This document shows, piece after piece, positions 42,235 to 51,823 of a DNA stretch of 64,000 bases. Below the pieces are notes generated by a model. The model was not told the DNA's origin, did not search any database, and worked only from the letters and a program-made list of their open reading frames with translations. Location: NCBI RefSeq assembly GCF_943372915.1, contig NZ_CALSAN010000013.1:65562-129561 (forward strand), given 5' to 3'. This DNA is from Ferrovibrio terrae_A (GTDB lineage Bacteria > Pseudomonadota > Alphaproteobacteria > Ferrovibrionales > Ferrovibrionaceae). The first letter of the stretch is position 1; every line of letters starts with the position of its first letter. The translations under genes and the position numbers were made by a program.

Positions 42235-43788
42235 TCAGTAGGCCTTGCTGCCCGTGAAGCCGCCGAAAATCGTCTTCACGATGATCTTAACGTCCAGCAG
42301 CAGGGACCAGTTCTCGATGTAATAGATGTCGTGTTCGACACGCTTCTGAATCTGCTCGACTGTCTCAGTTTCGCCGCGCCAGCCGTTGATCTGGGCCCAG
42401 CCGGTGATGCCCGGTTTGATACGGTGGCGCCAGTCGTAATTCTGCACGGCTTCCTGGTACAGCACACCACCGGCGGCCGCCAGCAAGGCATGCGGCCGCG
42501 GGCCGACCACCGACATATCGCCGCGCAGTACATTGAAGAACTGCGGCAGCTCATCCAGGCTGGTGCGCCGCAGGAATGCTCCAACCCGGGTCACACGAGG
42601 ATCGTTGCGCGTAGCCAGCTGGGTCGCGTTGGGATCGCGAGCATGATGATGCATACTGCGGAACTTGAAGACCTCGATCAGCTGGTTGTTCCGGCCATAG
42701 CGCTTCTGCTTGAAGATCACCGGACCCGGACTATCGAGTTTGATCGCAGCCGCAATCAGCAACAGCAATGGCGAGATCAGCAGAACGATGCCGGCGGCAA
42801 ACAGCCGGTCTTCCACTTCCTTGGCTACCCCGCTCCAATCCTGCAGCGGTCGCCGTTCAATCACCATCAGCGGCACATTCTCGACGGTCTCCACGCCATC
42901 CACCGAAGGTGTGCCGTAATGTCCATCCGGGCAGAAGCAGATATCCACCGCGACGCAGCGCAGGCGTGCCAGTGCATCTTCCATTCCGGCCTCGATGGGC
43001 GAGCCGGCGATCACCACCATGTCAACGCGCTGGCGCCGGATATCCTCCAACAGGTCACTGCAATTGCCGCGCACCGCATGCCCGCGCCAGCCGGCTGCCG
43101 ATGGGCCGGAGCGATCATCATAGAGGCCGACAATGACGGCATCGCCATCACGACGACCACCCAGCCGCCGCTGCAGCATCTGCGCGCCCGGACCAGAGCC
43201 CAGAATGGCGATGCGCCGGCGCAAACGGCCCGCTTTGAGCCAGTAATCCATGCGTATGACCAGCACGCCACGGATCAACAGCGGCAGAAACAGGCCAAAG
43301 GTGAACCACAGACCCAGCCAGATCCAGTTCTGTTCCGGCGAGGCGCCGCTGGCCACAATAGCAAGGGCCATCACCAGGCCGGCGACGACCCAGGCACCCA
43401 CCATACGCTCCCAACCGATCTGGCCGCGCCGCAAGGTTTCAATCCGATAGCTGCCGGCGAGATGCAAGACATTGCCGGCAACCAGGGCACCGAAGAAAGA
43501 CAGCGCGACGTAATATGATCCACCCATGGGCAGATCCGGTGCGGCTAGCAGCAGTGCCACCAGGCCGGCGCTTAAAACCGCGACAGCATCACAGGCTCGC
43601 AGCAGGCCACTGATGATCGGCAATGATACCGGCGCGGCCACGGCACGATCGGTCAACCTGACTGAATTCAGCGGCTCGGCGTCATCCGTGCCGCCCCAGA
43701 CGAAGGGCTGCGCAACGGCACGTGCCTGGGCGCGCATCGAGGATTTTCTCTTGGAAGCCATCGAGCCTGGATGGATGTCATATGACAT
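42235..43788 (-). CDS. Undecaprenyl-phosphate glycosyl-1-phosphate transferase (WcaJ-like)
   Basis: This 517-residue initiating enzyme loads the first sugar phosphate on undecaprenyl phosphate. It has four to five N-terminal membrane helices (about residues 55-170), a CoA-binding-like Rossmann segment with RRRIAILGSGPGAQML, and the C-terminal sugar transferase domain. In that domain the motifs ISPLLLLIAAAIKLDSPGPVIFKQKRYG and KPGITGWAQINGWRGETETVEQ are clear. The ATG at 43788 has GGAG upstream, which rejects the longer frame. Glucose or galactose are likely first sugars. Confidence 0.92.
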   Translation of the reverse strand: MSYDIHPGSMASKRKSSMRAQARAVAQPFVWGGTDDAEPLNSVRLTDRAVAAPVSLPIISGLLRACDAVAVLSAGLVALLLAAPDLPMGGSYYVALSFFGALVAGNVLHLAGSYRIETLRRGQIGWERMVGAWVVAGLVMALAIVASGASPEQNWIWLGLWFTFGLFLPLLIRGVLVIRMDYWLKAGRLRRRIAILGSGPGAQMLQRRLGGRRDGDAVIVGLYDDRSGPSAAGWRGHAVRGNCSDLLEDIRRQRVDMVVIAGSPIEAGMEDALARLRCVAVDICFCPDGHYGTPSVDGVETVENVPLMVIERRPLQDWSGVAKEVEDRLFAAGIVLLISPLLLLIAAAIKLDSPGPVIFKQKRYGRNNQLIEVFKFRSMHHHARDPNATQLATRNDPRVTRVGAFLRRTSLDELPQFFNVLRGDMSVVGPRPHALLAAAGGVLYQEAVQNYDWRHRIKPGITGWAQINGWRGETETVEQIQKRVEHDIYYIENWSLLLDVKIIVKTIFGGFTGSKAY

Positions 43789-43947
43789 ACAGCTGCTCCG
43801 TTCCTGGGTTTGCATTGCGTGCGACGGCGGGGACCGCCGCGACCTCTGACTGATGTGACACAGCATGTTTGCAAGGTCTTGTGACCATGCCGAGGCTGCT
43901 TCGCTGCACCGCAACAGAGCAGTCATGCTGCAACGATCACAGCGCGA

Positions 43948-46404
43948 TCACACCCGCCGCAGACTGCTGAAAACCTGCGTGGCAAACATTTCCGGCGTGT
44001 GACGTGCTACAAAATCGGCAGCCGCGACAGCATCGACAAACTGGGCCGGGCCACGCTGAACCATATCGGTGATTCCGTCTGCCAGCTTGCGCGGGTCGGT
44101 AGCATCAAGGGCGAGGCCAAGATGATGATCGCGCACCAGGCGTCCCAAAAGGCCATAATCCTGCGTCAGCAAGGGCTTTCCCGCCCGTGCCGCCCAAAGC
44201 AGTACCCCGCTGGAACCGACGAAGCGCTGGTAAGGCGCCAGCACGATATCGCAGCGCCGGACCAGCGCAGTGATTTCCGGGCTGTCGAGCCAGCGATCTT
44301 CCACATGCAGCCAGAGATCGGGTTGCTCGCGCCGCAGCCGCGCCTGCCGAAGGCTGAGGTCGCGCCGAATTTCAGGGGCTACCTTTCCGGCGACCACCAC
44401 GGCGATCCGCGCCGCCGTCACAGGGCTGATAATCTTCATCGCGTCGAGCAGATGCAGAACACCCTTGCGCTCCGTCAGGGCGCCGAACAGCAGCAGTATG
44501 AGGCGGCCCTGCGGCACCGCCACCGGCAACAGATGATCATTGGCAGCCAACCCGACAGCCGGGAATGCCGGATCGGGAACAACAGAGACTTTATCGCCAT
44601 CCGGGTAATGCACGACGGCGTAATCGGCAAAGAATGGATCAAGTGTCAGTACACTCTCTACAGAGGTGTTCCGCAGCATACCGCGATACAGGACCGCCTT
44701 GCGCCAGTCGCGCAGTCTTTCGCCAAACCCCGGACGATAATCGCTGATCGCATGATAATGCACAGACGGCCGAAACAGGATGCCGCTCAGGCGTCGCCGG
44801 CCGGCGCCTAGACCAAGGCCAAGCGGCAGCGACAGGTGATCGAGCGAAAGGAAATAGCCGATCTCGGCGCCGGTGCGGGTGAGATAGCGCCGCATCACCC
44901 ACCAGCGGGCCATGCCGCTGATCGCCAACCGCCGGTGCGTACACATCCGCAACTCGACAGGCGTCAGGGCCAGCAGGCCGATACGGTGACGCAGATGAAC
45001 GGGTAACCGATCCACCAGGCGATCGTGCAATCGGGGTGGCACCACGAGCCAGATCCGCTCGACCTCGCGCTGCTTGCCCAGATGAAGCAACAGATGCTGC
45101 AGCCATTCCTCGGCATGGCCTCCGGCATCAGGTTCCAGCACCAGGAGATCGCGGGAACGACCGGTCAGCCTGCCTTCGCGGCGCAGATCGACCAGCCAGC
45201 CATCGATCCGCGCCAGCAGCATATCGCGGCTGTGATGCCGTTCGATATAGGCACGGCCACGCTCGGCCATAGCCTGGCGGCGTTCCGCATCATCCAGCAG
45301 AGCGATCACGGCATCGGCCAACGCTACCGGATTCTCAGGCTCGACGCAGACAAAAGCCTCAGTCTGGGCCTGTAGCTGCCACAAGGCACTGCCAGGCAGG
45401 GCCGTGGTCACGAAACAGCGGCCGGCCGCCATGATATTGTAGATCTTCGATGGCACGGCAAAATCGGCGCCATCCGGTTTCTGCGGCACCAGATGCACCA
45501 TGCCTGCCGCCAGGGCCGCATCGAGCCTGTCACGTGATACCAGGTCCTCAAACTGCACATTACCCAGCCGTCGCCGGGCGACAGCCGCCATCACGGCGGT
45601 GCGTTCGCCGCCGGAACCGCGCAGCAGCAGGCGAACATCCGGCCGGCTCAGGGCCAATTCTGCGGCCAGGGTGATGAGCTGCTCCAACCCCTGTTTGCGG
45701 CCAAAATTGCCGCTGTAAAGCACGGTCGGTGGCAGATGCGCAGGCAACGGTTGCGGCCGGATTGCTGCAATATCGACCCAGATCGGCAGAATCTCGATCG
45801 GCCGCACAACACCAAGTGCCCGCAAGACCGCTGCCATTTCGGCCGACAACACCAGAATCAGGTCGACACGATTGAGGATGACGCGCTCGGCCAGCCGCAT
45901 CAGACGCACCAGGAAACCGAAGCGGACAATGCCCAGGCTGCTGGCAAGGCCCGACTGGATGTCGTGCACCATGGCGACATGCCGGCCATCGCGCGCCGTG
46001 GCCGCAATCCCCAGCAAGACCGCGAAGATCGACGGGCAGAGCGATATCACCACCTCGGCGCGCCGCACCCGACGCTGCAGCAGCGCACGCAAGCCGGCCA
46101 GCAGGAACATGAGTTCCCCAGCAATACGCAACAGGGCCGACCGGCGCTTCGGCAACCAGCTGTGCAGGCGTTCAACCTGCACACCAGCCAATTTCTGTCG
46201 TGGCGGCGGGTCAGCATTGAAAGCTGTATATTCAGCTGGATCGGGATAATGCGGCAGACCGGTCAGCACCGTAACCGCGCGATCTTGGCGCACCAGCCCT
46301 TCGGCAAGGTCGCTGCAGTAAGGCGCGGACCCGATCATTTCGGGCGCGTAATGCTGGGTAACCAAAAGAACCGGCTCGCGCGAATCCTGCGCCGGGCGGG
46401 CCAT
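43948..46404 (-). CDS. Double-headed glycosyltransferase (two GT-B units fused)
   Basis: This 818-residue protein holds two complete glycosyltransferases. Residues about 11-405 are WcaI-like (LLVTQHYAPEMIGSAPYCSDLAEGL at the start, VPSKIYNIMAAGRCFVTTALPGS late). After a short basic linker near 406-418, residues 419-815 form a second GT-B unit. It opens LLVLEPDAGGHAEEWLQHLL, has LILLLFGALTERKGVLHLLDAM in the middle and VGSSGVLLWAARAGKPLLTQDYG as the donor-site motif. No stop or frame break separates the parts. It may add two successive sugars. It follows the tyrosine-kinase gene by 3 bases. Confidence 0.85.
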   Translation of the reverse strand: MARPAQDSREPVLLVTQHYAPEMIGSAPYCSDLAEGLVRQDRAVTVLTGLPHYPDPAEYTAFNADPPPRQKLAGVQVERLHSWLPKRRSALLRIAGELMFLLAGLRALLQRRVRRAEVVISLCPSIFAVLLGIAATARDGRHVAMVHDIQSGLASSLGIVRFGFLVRLMRLAERVILNRVDLILVLSAEMAAVLRALGVVRPIEILPIWVDIAAIRPQPLPAHLPPTVLYSGNFGRKQGLEQLITLAAELALSRPDVRLLLRGSGGERTAVMAAVARRRLGNVQFEDLVSRDRLDAALAAGMVHLVPQKPDGADFAVPSKIYNIMAAGRCFVTTALPGSALWQLQAQTEAFVCVEPENPVALADAVIALLDDAERRQAMAERGRAYIERHHSRDMLLARIDGWLVDLRREGRLTGRSRDLLVLEPDAGGHAEEWLQHLLLHLGKQREVERIWLVVPPRLHDRLVDRLPVHLRHRIGLLALTPVELRMCTHRRLAISGMARWWVMRRYLTRTGAEIGYFLSLDHLSLPLGLGLGAGRRRLSGILFRPSVHYHAISDYRPGFGERLRDWRKAVLYRGMLRNTSVESVLTLDPFFADYAVVHYPDGDKVSVVPDPAFPAVGLAANDHLLPVAVPQGRLILLLFGALTERKGVLHLLDAMKIISPVTAARIAVVVAGKVAPEIRRDLSLRQARLRREQPDLWLHVEDRWLDSPEITALVRRCDIVLAPYQRFVGSSGVLLWAARAGKPLLTQDYGLLGRLVRDHHLGLALDATDPRKLADGITDMVQRGPAQFVDAVAAADFVARHTPEMFATQVFSSLRRV

Positions 46405-46407
46405 GTC

Positions 46408-48690
46408 TCAGCTCCAGTCTGCCGGCTTGACCAGGACCGGGCGCTCGTAATCGTAATTCAGTTCGCTGTAGCCGTATTTTCGATAGCCCTTCGGGTCGAC
46501 CCGGGTCATCACCACGCCAGCAATATCGGCCTGCACCTCGATCAGGTCTTTCAGGGCTTCCATCACGGCATCGCGCTTGGTGTCGCCCCAACGCACCATG
46601 AAGGCCACCTTGTCCACCATGCGAGACAAGGTCAGAACTTCGGCACCAACCAGAACAGGCGCCGTATCCAGCATGATCATGTCATAACGTGGCGCCAGAG
46701 CCTGCAGGATCATCTTCATGCGATCGGTGGTCAGATAGCGCATGGCCTGCGGTGAAAAGACGCCGGCCGGAATGATATCCACCCCGGACAGAGTATCGGT
46801 GAAGATACAATCATCGACGCTTTGCGGTTGATCGCACAGCAATTCAGCCAGACCATTGCGATTCTGACACTGGAACAGTTTGTGCAGGCGTGGATTGCGC
46901 CAGTCGCAATCGATTATCAGGATGCGGCGGCCATGGCTGGCCAGCATGCGCCCCAGCGAACCGACCAGCACGGACTTGCCTTCACCCGGCACCGCCGAGC
47001 CGAACAGTACCGTTTTTGGTGACTGCGCCGCCTCAGACAGCTCAAGCCCTATATGCAGCTTGCGCAGCGCCTCGCTGTAAGGCGACACCGGCTTGCGCAA
47101 TACATGGGCGATCGGCGTCATGCTGCCACGCAAGGTCGGCACCATGGCCAGCACCGGCAGCCCGGTCATCGATTCGATCTGGTCGCTGCGGCGGAAGGTG
47201 CGGTCAACGCCCTCACGCAACAGTGCATAGGCCATGCCGATCAGCATGCCTGCGACAGACCCCAGGAAAACCAGCAGGGTCTTGGGCGGGAAGCCGGGCC
47301 GCGATGGCGGTGCGGCAGCCGAGATCAGCTTGGCATTCGGTTTCTGCAACTGCTCCTGGCCAATAGTCTCCTTGGCCCGGCTCATCATCTGCTCAAGCAG
47401 ATTGCGATTCACCGTGGCCTCACGCTCCAGTGCGTTGAGCCGGATCGACTTTTCATTCACGCCGCCAGCCTGGCCCTGCAACCGGTTGAAATTCTGCCGC
47501 AATGCTTCATAGCGCGCCGTGGTGGTGCGAGCTTCGTGACGCAGGCTTTCAATAATGCGGCCGACCTCGGTATTCACCTTGCTGCGGATATCATTGATCT
47601 CGGCTTTGGTGCTGACCACACGCGGATGCTGTGGCCCCAGATTGCTGGTCAGATCAGCCAGGCGCCGCTCGGCTTCCGCCTGCTGGCCCTTGAGCTGCTG
47701 CACCAGCGGCGACTGCAAGACCTGCGGTACGCTCTGATTGTCCACACCACTGCGCCGCAGCGCCTGGGCCTCGCCCAGACGGGCATCGGTTTCAGCCTTG
47801 GCGGTCTGTGCCACGATCAGCTGGGTGTTCAGTTCGGTCAGTTGCTGCGCCGTTACCCCGACACTGGCACCCTGGTAGAGATTGTTTTCGCGGCGATAGG
47901 ACTCGACCGCCTGATCCGATTTCTCGACCTGCTCGCGCAACGTGGCAATACGGTCAGTGAGGAACTTCTCGACCTCCTCACCCGCCTCGACCTTGTCGCT
48001 GCGCTGGCGTGCCAGATACACCTCGCTGAAGCCGTTGGCGATGGCCGCGGCCGTGTCCGGGGCAACCGAGCGCGCTTCGATATTCAATACATGCGAGCGG
48101 CCCAGTGTGGTGACGTCCAGCTTGGCCAAAAGGGTATCGATGATGGCGTTAAGGTTCTGCTCGGCCCGTACCTCGGGCGACACGGCCCCCTGGAGCGCGG
48201 CTGCCTTCTGCCCTGGCATATAGGCGCGCACGGCGTCAGGCAGATATCGCATCGGGTCGAGATAACTCATCCAGTCAGGTTCTGGCCGCAGGGCCGGATT
48301 GAATTCCGGATTCTCGCTTAACTTCAACCTATCGATCACCTGCCGCGCCACGTCACGCGACTGAATCACGTAGGCCTCGTTCTGGATGCGCTCGGCATCA
48401 GGACTGATATCGGCAATAATCGCCTCGATATTCAGTGCCCGCGCCACCGGCACGCCCACCAGCACCCGCGCATTGGCGATGTAATGAGATGGAATCTGCC
48501 GTGCCACCAATACGGCAATGACCGTGAAGAACAGCGTGCAGATAATTATGCTGCCCCGATGCCGCCAAATCTTGCGCATGGTATCAAAGAAATCGGATTC
48601 ATTGCCCTGCGAAGGCACATAAACCGGCGGTGCCGCATAGGCCACAGGAGGCTGCATGGCGACCGGACGGAAGCGATCGGGAAGAGACAT
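46408..48690 (-). CDS. Polysaccharide co-polymerase with tyrosine kinase domain (Wzc/GumC-like)
   Basis: This 760-residue inner-membrane protein controls EPS chain length and export. A first helix lies near residues 50-70. A Wzz domain and long coiled coils fill the periplasm, and a second helix follows PGFPPKTLLVFLGSVAG. The cytoplasmic BY-kinase has Walker A (SAVPGEGKSVLVGS), Walker A' (RILIIDCDWRNPRL) and Walker B (MIMLDTAPVL). The tail YRKYGYSELNYDYE holds five tyrosines for autophosphorylation. No cognate phosphatase gene (wzb) is in the locus. It overlaps the export-protein gene by one base (TGATG). Confidence 0.95.
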   Translation of the reverse strand: MSLPDRFRPVAMQPPVAYAAPPVYVPSQGNESDFFDTMRKIWRHRGSIIICTLFFTVIAVLVARQIPSHYIANARVLVGVPVARALNIEAIIADISPDAERIQNEAYVIQSRDVARQVIDRLKLSENPEFNPALRPEPDWMSYLDPMRYLPDAVRAYMPGQKAAALQGAVSPEVRAEQNLNAIIDTLLAKLDVTTLGRSHVLNIEARSVAPDTAAAIANGFSEVYLARQRSDKVEAGEEVEKFLTDRIATLREQVEKSDQAVESYRRENNLYQGASVGVTAQQLTELNTQLIVAQTAKAETDARLGEAQALRRSGVDNQSVPQVLQSPLVQQLKGQQAEAERRLADLTSNLGPQHPRVVSTKAEINDIRSKVNTEVGRIIESLRHEARTTTARYEALRQNFNRLQGQAGGVNEKSIRLNALEREATVNRNLLEQMMSRAKETIGQEQLQKPNAKLISAAAPPSRPGFPPKTLLVFLGSVAGMLIGMAYALLREGVDRTFRRSDQIESMTGLPVLAMVPTLRGSMTPIAHVLRKPVSPYSEALRKLHIGLELSEAAQSPKTVLFGSAVPGEGKSVLVGSLGRMLASHGRRILIIDCDWRNPRLHKLFQCQNRNGLAELLCDQPQSVDDCIFTDTLSGVDIIPAGVFSPQAMRYLTTDRMKMILQALAPRYDMIMLDTAPVLVGAEVLTLSRMVDKVAFMVRWGDTKRDAVMEALKDLIEVQADIAGVVMTRVDPKGYRKYGYSELNYDYERPVLVKPADWS

Positions 48691-49346
48691 CAGAAATACC
48701 GCTCTCGGACGGTGATGATATCGCCCGGCAAGATGGTTGCTTCGGCACCGGAAGTGAGCTTGATCTTGGAACCATCCTCGCCCGTTCGGGTGACGTAGAA
48801 GGAACTTTCGCGGGCGCGATACGTGAATCCGCCGGCCAGAGCCACCGCATTCAGGACGGTCATGCCACTGACAAACGGGTAACTGCCCGGCGTGCGCACT
48901 TCACCTACGATGTAGAAAGGCCGGTAGGTGAGCACTTCCACGCTGATACTCGGGTTCTTCAGGTATTCAGGCGACAGCTTGTCAATCAGGGCCTTTTCCA
49001 GGTCTGAAGCTGTAAGCCCACCCGCGCGCAGTTGCCCGACCAGTGGGAAGGACATCTGCCCGCCACCATCAACTGCGTATTCACCGGTCAGTTCCGGCTG
49101 GCCAAAGACAGTTACACGGACACGATCACCCGAACCAAGCCGATAGCCTTCCGCTGCAGCAGAGGGCAACGCCGCACCTTGCGCCGGTGGTGTGCGATTG
49201 GCGCCGGCAGCAGCCTGCTGCTGCAGGCCGGGCTGCTGCGGTTGCGCCGTTATAGGCGCGGACAGCAGAATGACAGCCAGAAAAGCGGGCACGACCGCAC
49301 AAAGCCTGGTCGCATGCAACACGTTGGAAGTGGCGTGGTTTTTCAT
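48690..49346 (-). CDS. Polysaccharide export protein (Wza/GumB-like)
   Basis: This 218-residue periplasmic/outer-membrane protein has a signal peptide ending near ITA-QPQ, a Poly_export domain (YRLGSGDRVRVTVFGQPELTGEYAVDGGG) and one SLBB domain (FYIVGEVRTPGSYPFVSGMTVLNAVALAGG). It is of the short GumB size rather than the 380-residue Wza size. I see no lipobox cysteine in the signal. It is likely to lack the C-terminal helix that forms the Wza pore, so the beta-barrel protein encoded upstream may complete the outer-membrane path. Confidence 0.93.
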   Translation of the reverse strand: MKNHATSNVLHATRLCAVVPAFLAVILLSAPITAQPQQPGLQQQAAAGANRTPPAQGAALPSAAAEGYRLGSGDRVRVTVFGQPELTGEYAVDGGGQMSFPLVGQLRAGGLTASDLEKALIDKLSPEYLKNPSISVEVLTYRPFYIVGEVRTPGSYPFVSGMTVLNAVALAGGFTYRARESSFYVTRTGEDGSKIKLTSGAEATILPGDIITVRERYF

Positions 49347-49488
49347 GGCGGCACGTCTGTTGTTGACAGAGCGCACGGCGCCATACAGGCGCAAGCCTGG
49401 AACGGCCGTGCAGCATTACGCTAGCAACGGCCGTCCGGAATAGGTGTGACCAAACAGAGGTTTTACGACGGCAGAAAAGCCGGTTATC

Positions 49489-50772
49489 TCACAGATGACT
49501 GCTGAGCCGCAGCATCACCACATTTTCGTCAAAATCGCTGTTGGAGACACTCGACTCACGGCTGCGATAGCCATATCCGCCCGAAAGGCTGAAATTGCGA
49601 TTGATCAGGTATTTCGCACCCAGCCCGGCCAAATAGTAATCGTCGTTGCGCGAAATACCCTGGAAATCGTCATTCTGGTACCCCAGGGATGCAGTCAAAA
49701 TCAGATTGCGCAGCAACTCGTGATCGGCACGCAGCTCCGCCTTGGTCTGGAAATAGCCGGGCGAGCGTGCCTGCGTGGTTTCCTCGATATCGCGGTCGAG
49801 CGTGCCGGTGATGGTGGTCAGCCGGGTGACATTCCAGGTGACCTTGACGCCGCTGGCCCAGCCGTTGATCTCGCCCAGTCGCGCGTCGTCATAATCCTGG
49901 CGCCGGTAACCGGCATAGGCATCGAGAAAAATAAGGCCGGTCAGATCATACTCAGCACCTGCGGCAACCAGGTAGCCATCCGAGTCACGGTTGAAGCCGC
50001 CAGTCAGCTTGTCATAGTCGCGGGTGTTGTAGCTGGTAAGCAGATAAACCCGGCGCAACGGCGCGATCTCGTAGCCGGTCTTCAGGCTCATCTCATACTG
50101 GTCGCGATCACGACCGCTCTGATCGAGCACGGTGCCGGCGGCATTGCGCACATTGTCATATTCATACTGCTCGGCCTTGCCGTCGAGCCGGAAGGACAGG
50201 CGATTGAATTCCTTCTCGGCACCAAGATTGGCGCCGGTGACGCTGTATTCGGTCGGCTCGGTGCCGCCCTGGTTGTCGGGCGAGGAGCGCGGTTCATGGC
50301 GCAACTGATAGCCGGCACCGGCAAACAGGCGGAAGTCACGGAGCACATCAACGCGACCATCGGCAGACAGTGTGTAGTCGGTGAAATTTTCGCTGTTGTA
50401 ATCGGCATAGCGCACGGCACGCGCATCGGCATGCAGATTGAGCGCGTGATTGTTCCAATTCGAGCGCAGATCGAGAGCCGGCTCGATCGAGGTGATGAAA
50501 TCACTCTTCTCGTTCGTGCGCGTGGCATACACGTTACTGTTGTAGCTCTCCTGCAGGCCCAGTTCCGGATACAGCATGAAGCCGCCCAGCCGCACGCCAA
50601 CCGGATCGTAATCCGGGCGACGACGATCGTTAACGGTCTCGCCGCGTTCCACCTCGGTCGGGCTTTGCGCATCCTGCGATGTGCGTGGTGGCGTCTGGGC
50701 TCCAGCCGCGACCGCAGAAAGCAACAAAGATGCCGACAACATTGCAGTTGCCGCCCCGATACACTGCCGCAT
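49489..50772 (-). CDS. Outer membrane beta-barrel protein of the EPS locus
   Basis: This 427-residue protein has a signal peptide (cleavage after AVAAGA) and then a polar segment. From about residue 62 it has many alternating amphipathic strands with repeated Tyr and Asp, as in the putative beta-barrel porin 2 family (PF10082-like, BBP2_2). Such proteins are commonly found beside wza/wzc-type genes and probably form the outer-membrane conduit. It ends in VVMLRLSSHL; the final residue is not the usual aromatic. It precedes the export-protein gene by about 140 bases. Confidence 0.82.
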   Translation of the reverse strand: MRQCIGAATAMLSASLLLSAVAAGAQTPPRTSQDAQSPTEVERGETVNDRRRPDYDPVGVRLGGFMLYPELGLQESYNSNVYATRTNEKSDFITSIEPALDLRSNWNNHALNLHADARAVRYADYNSENFTDYTLSADGRVDVLRDFRLFAGAGYQLRHEPRSSPDNQGGTEPTEYSVTGANLGAEKEFNRLSFRLDGKAEQYEYDNVRNAAGTVLDQSGRDRDQYEMSLKTGYEIAPLRRVYLLTSYNTRDYDKLTGGFNRDSDGYLVAAGAEYDLTGLIFLDAYAGYRRQDYDDARLGEINGWASGVKVTWNVTRLTTITGTLDRDIEETTQARSPGYFQTKAELRADHELLRNLILTASLGYQNDDFQGISRNDDYYLAGLGAKYLINRNFSLSGGYGYRSRESSVSNSDFDENVVMLRLSSHL

Positions 50773-50812
50773 CAGCCGAGTCCTTCACCAAATCCGGTTG
50801 AATTCTCGACAC

Positions 50813-51823
50813 TTATACCATGACTTGCTGCCCAGCGTGAGCCCGTTGCTGCCAGGCCCAGGCCGAAGACACCATCTGTTCGAGGGTGGAATGCGGGGTC
50901 TGCCATCCCAGCAATTGCCGCGCGCGGGAGGAATCAGCCAGCAGAATGGCAGGATCGCCCGGTCGCGGCGGCTCCAGCCGCACTGGAATAACGGCCCCGG
51001 TGATCCTGCGCGCCACCTCGATCACCTCACGTACCGTGGTTCCAGTACCATTTCCCAGGTTAAAGGCATGTGCGCCGACCGAGTTGTCGAGATAGTGCAG
51101 GGCCAGCACATGGGCCCGGGCGAGATCGGAAACATGGATATAGTCGCGAATGCATGTGCCATCCCTGGTGGGATAGTCTTCGCCATAAATCGCGACAGAA
51201 TGGCGCTTGCCGGCCGCAGCCTCCAACACCAGCGGAATCAGATGGGTTTCCACCGGATGGGCTTCGCCGATCTCGCCGCCGGCATCGGCACCGGCCGCAT
51301 TGAAATAGCGCAGCGAGACGGAATGCAGATTGTAGGCGCGTGCGTAATCCTGCAGCACACGCTCGATCATCTGCTTGCTGGTGCCATACGGGTTAACCGG
51401 CTGCTGCGGATGGGCCTCTGGCATTGGCGTCATTTCGGGTTCACCGTAGACAGCGGCGCTGGACGAAAACACGATCTGTTCGATGCCGTTGCGCCGCATG
51501 GCGTCCAGCAACCCGATACTGCCGCTTACATTGTTCAGATAATATTGCGCCGGATCACGGACCGACTCACTGACCACGATCAGGCCAGCCAGATGGATCA
51601 CCGCGGCGGGCTTGTATTTGCGCATCACCTCGTCAAGTCGCGCCGCATCGATCAGGTCTCCGCCTTCCAGCGGACCCCAGCGTACTGCCCAGGAATGGCC
51701 AGCGCAGAGATTGTCATAGGTCACCGGCAGATAGCCGGCTTCGGCGACGGCTTTGCAAACATGGCTGCCGATATAGCCGGCACCGCCAGTTACCAGGATA
51801 GTCTGACTATCAGCAGCGACCAT
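50813..51823 (-). CDS. galE: UDP-glucose 4-epimerase
   Basis: This 336-residue SDR enzyme interconverts UDP-glucose and UDP-galactose. It has the NAD motif ILVTGGAGYIGSHVCKAV, the catalytic Tyr/Lys pair in NPYGTSKQMIERVL and the C-terminal GTGTTVREVIEVARRITG region. I chose the ATG at 51823 (MVAADSQTILVTGG). It overlaps the manC end by 14 bases. It supplies UDP-galactose, suggesting galactose in the EPS. Confidence 0.95.
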   Translation of the reverse strand: MVAADSQTILVTGGAGYIGSHVCKAVAEAGYLPVTYDNLCAGHSWAVRWGPLEGGDLIDAARLDEVMRKYKPAAVIHLAGLIVVSESVRDPAQYYLNNVSGSIGLLDAMRRNGIEQIVFSSSAAVYGEPEMTPMPEAHPQQPVNPYGTSKQMIERVLQDYARAYNLHSVSLRYFNAAGADAGGEIGEAHPVETHLIPLVLEAAAGKRHSVAIYGEDYPTRDGTCIRDYIHVSDLARAHVLALHYLDNSVGAHAFNLGNGTGTTVREVIEVARRITGAVIPVRLEPPRPGDPAILLADSSRARQLLGWQTPHSTLEQMVSSAWAWQQRAHAGQQVMV

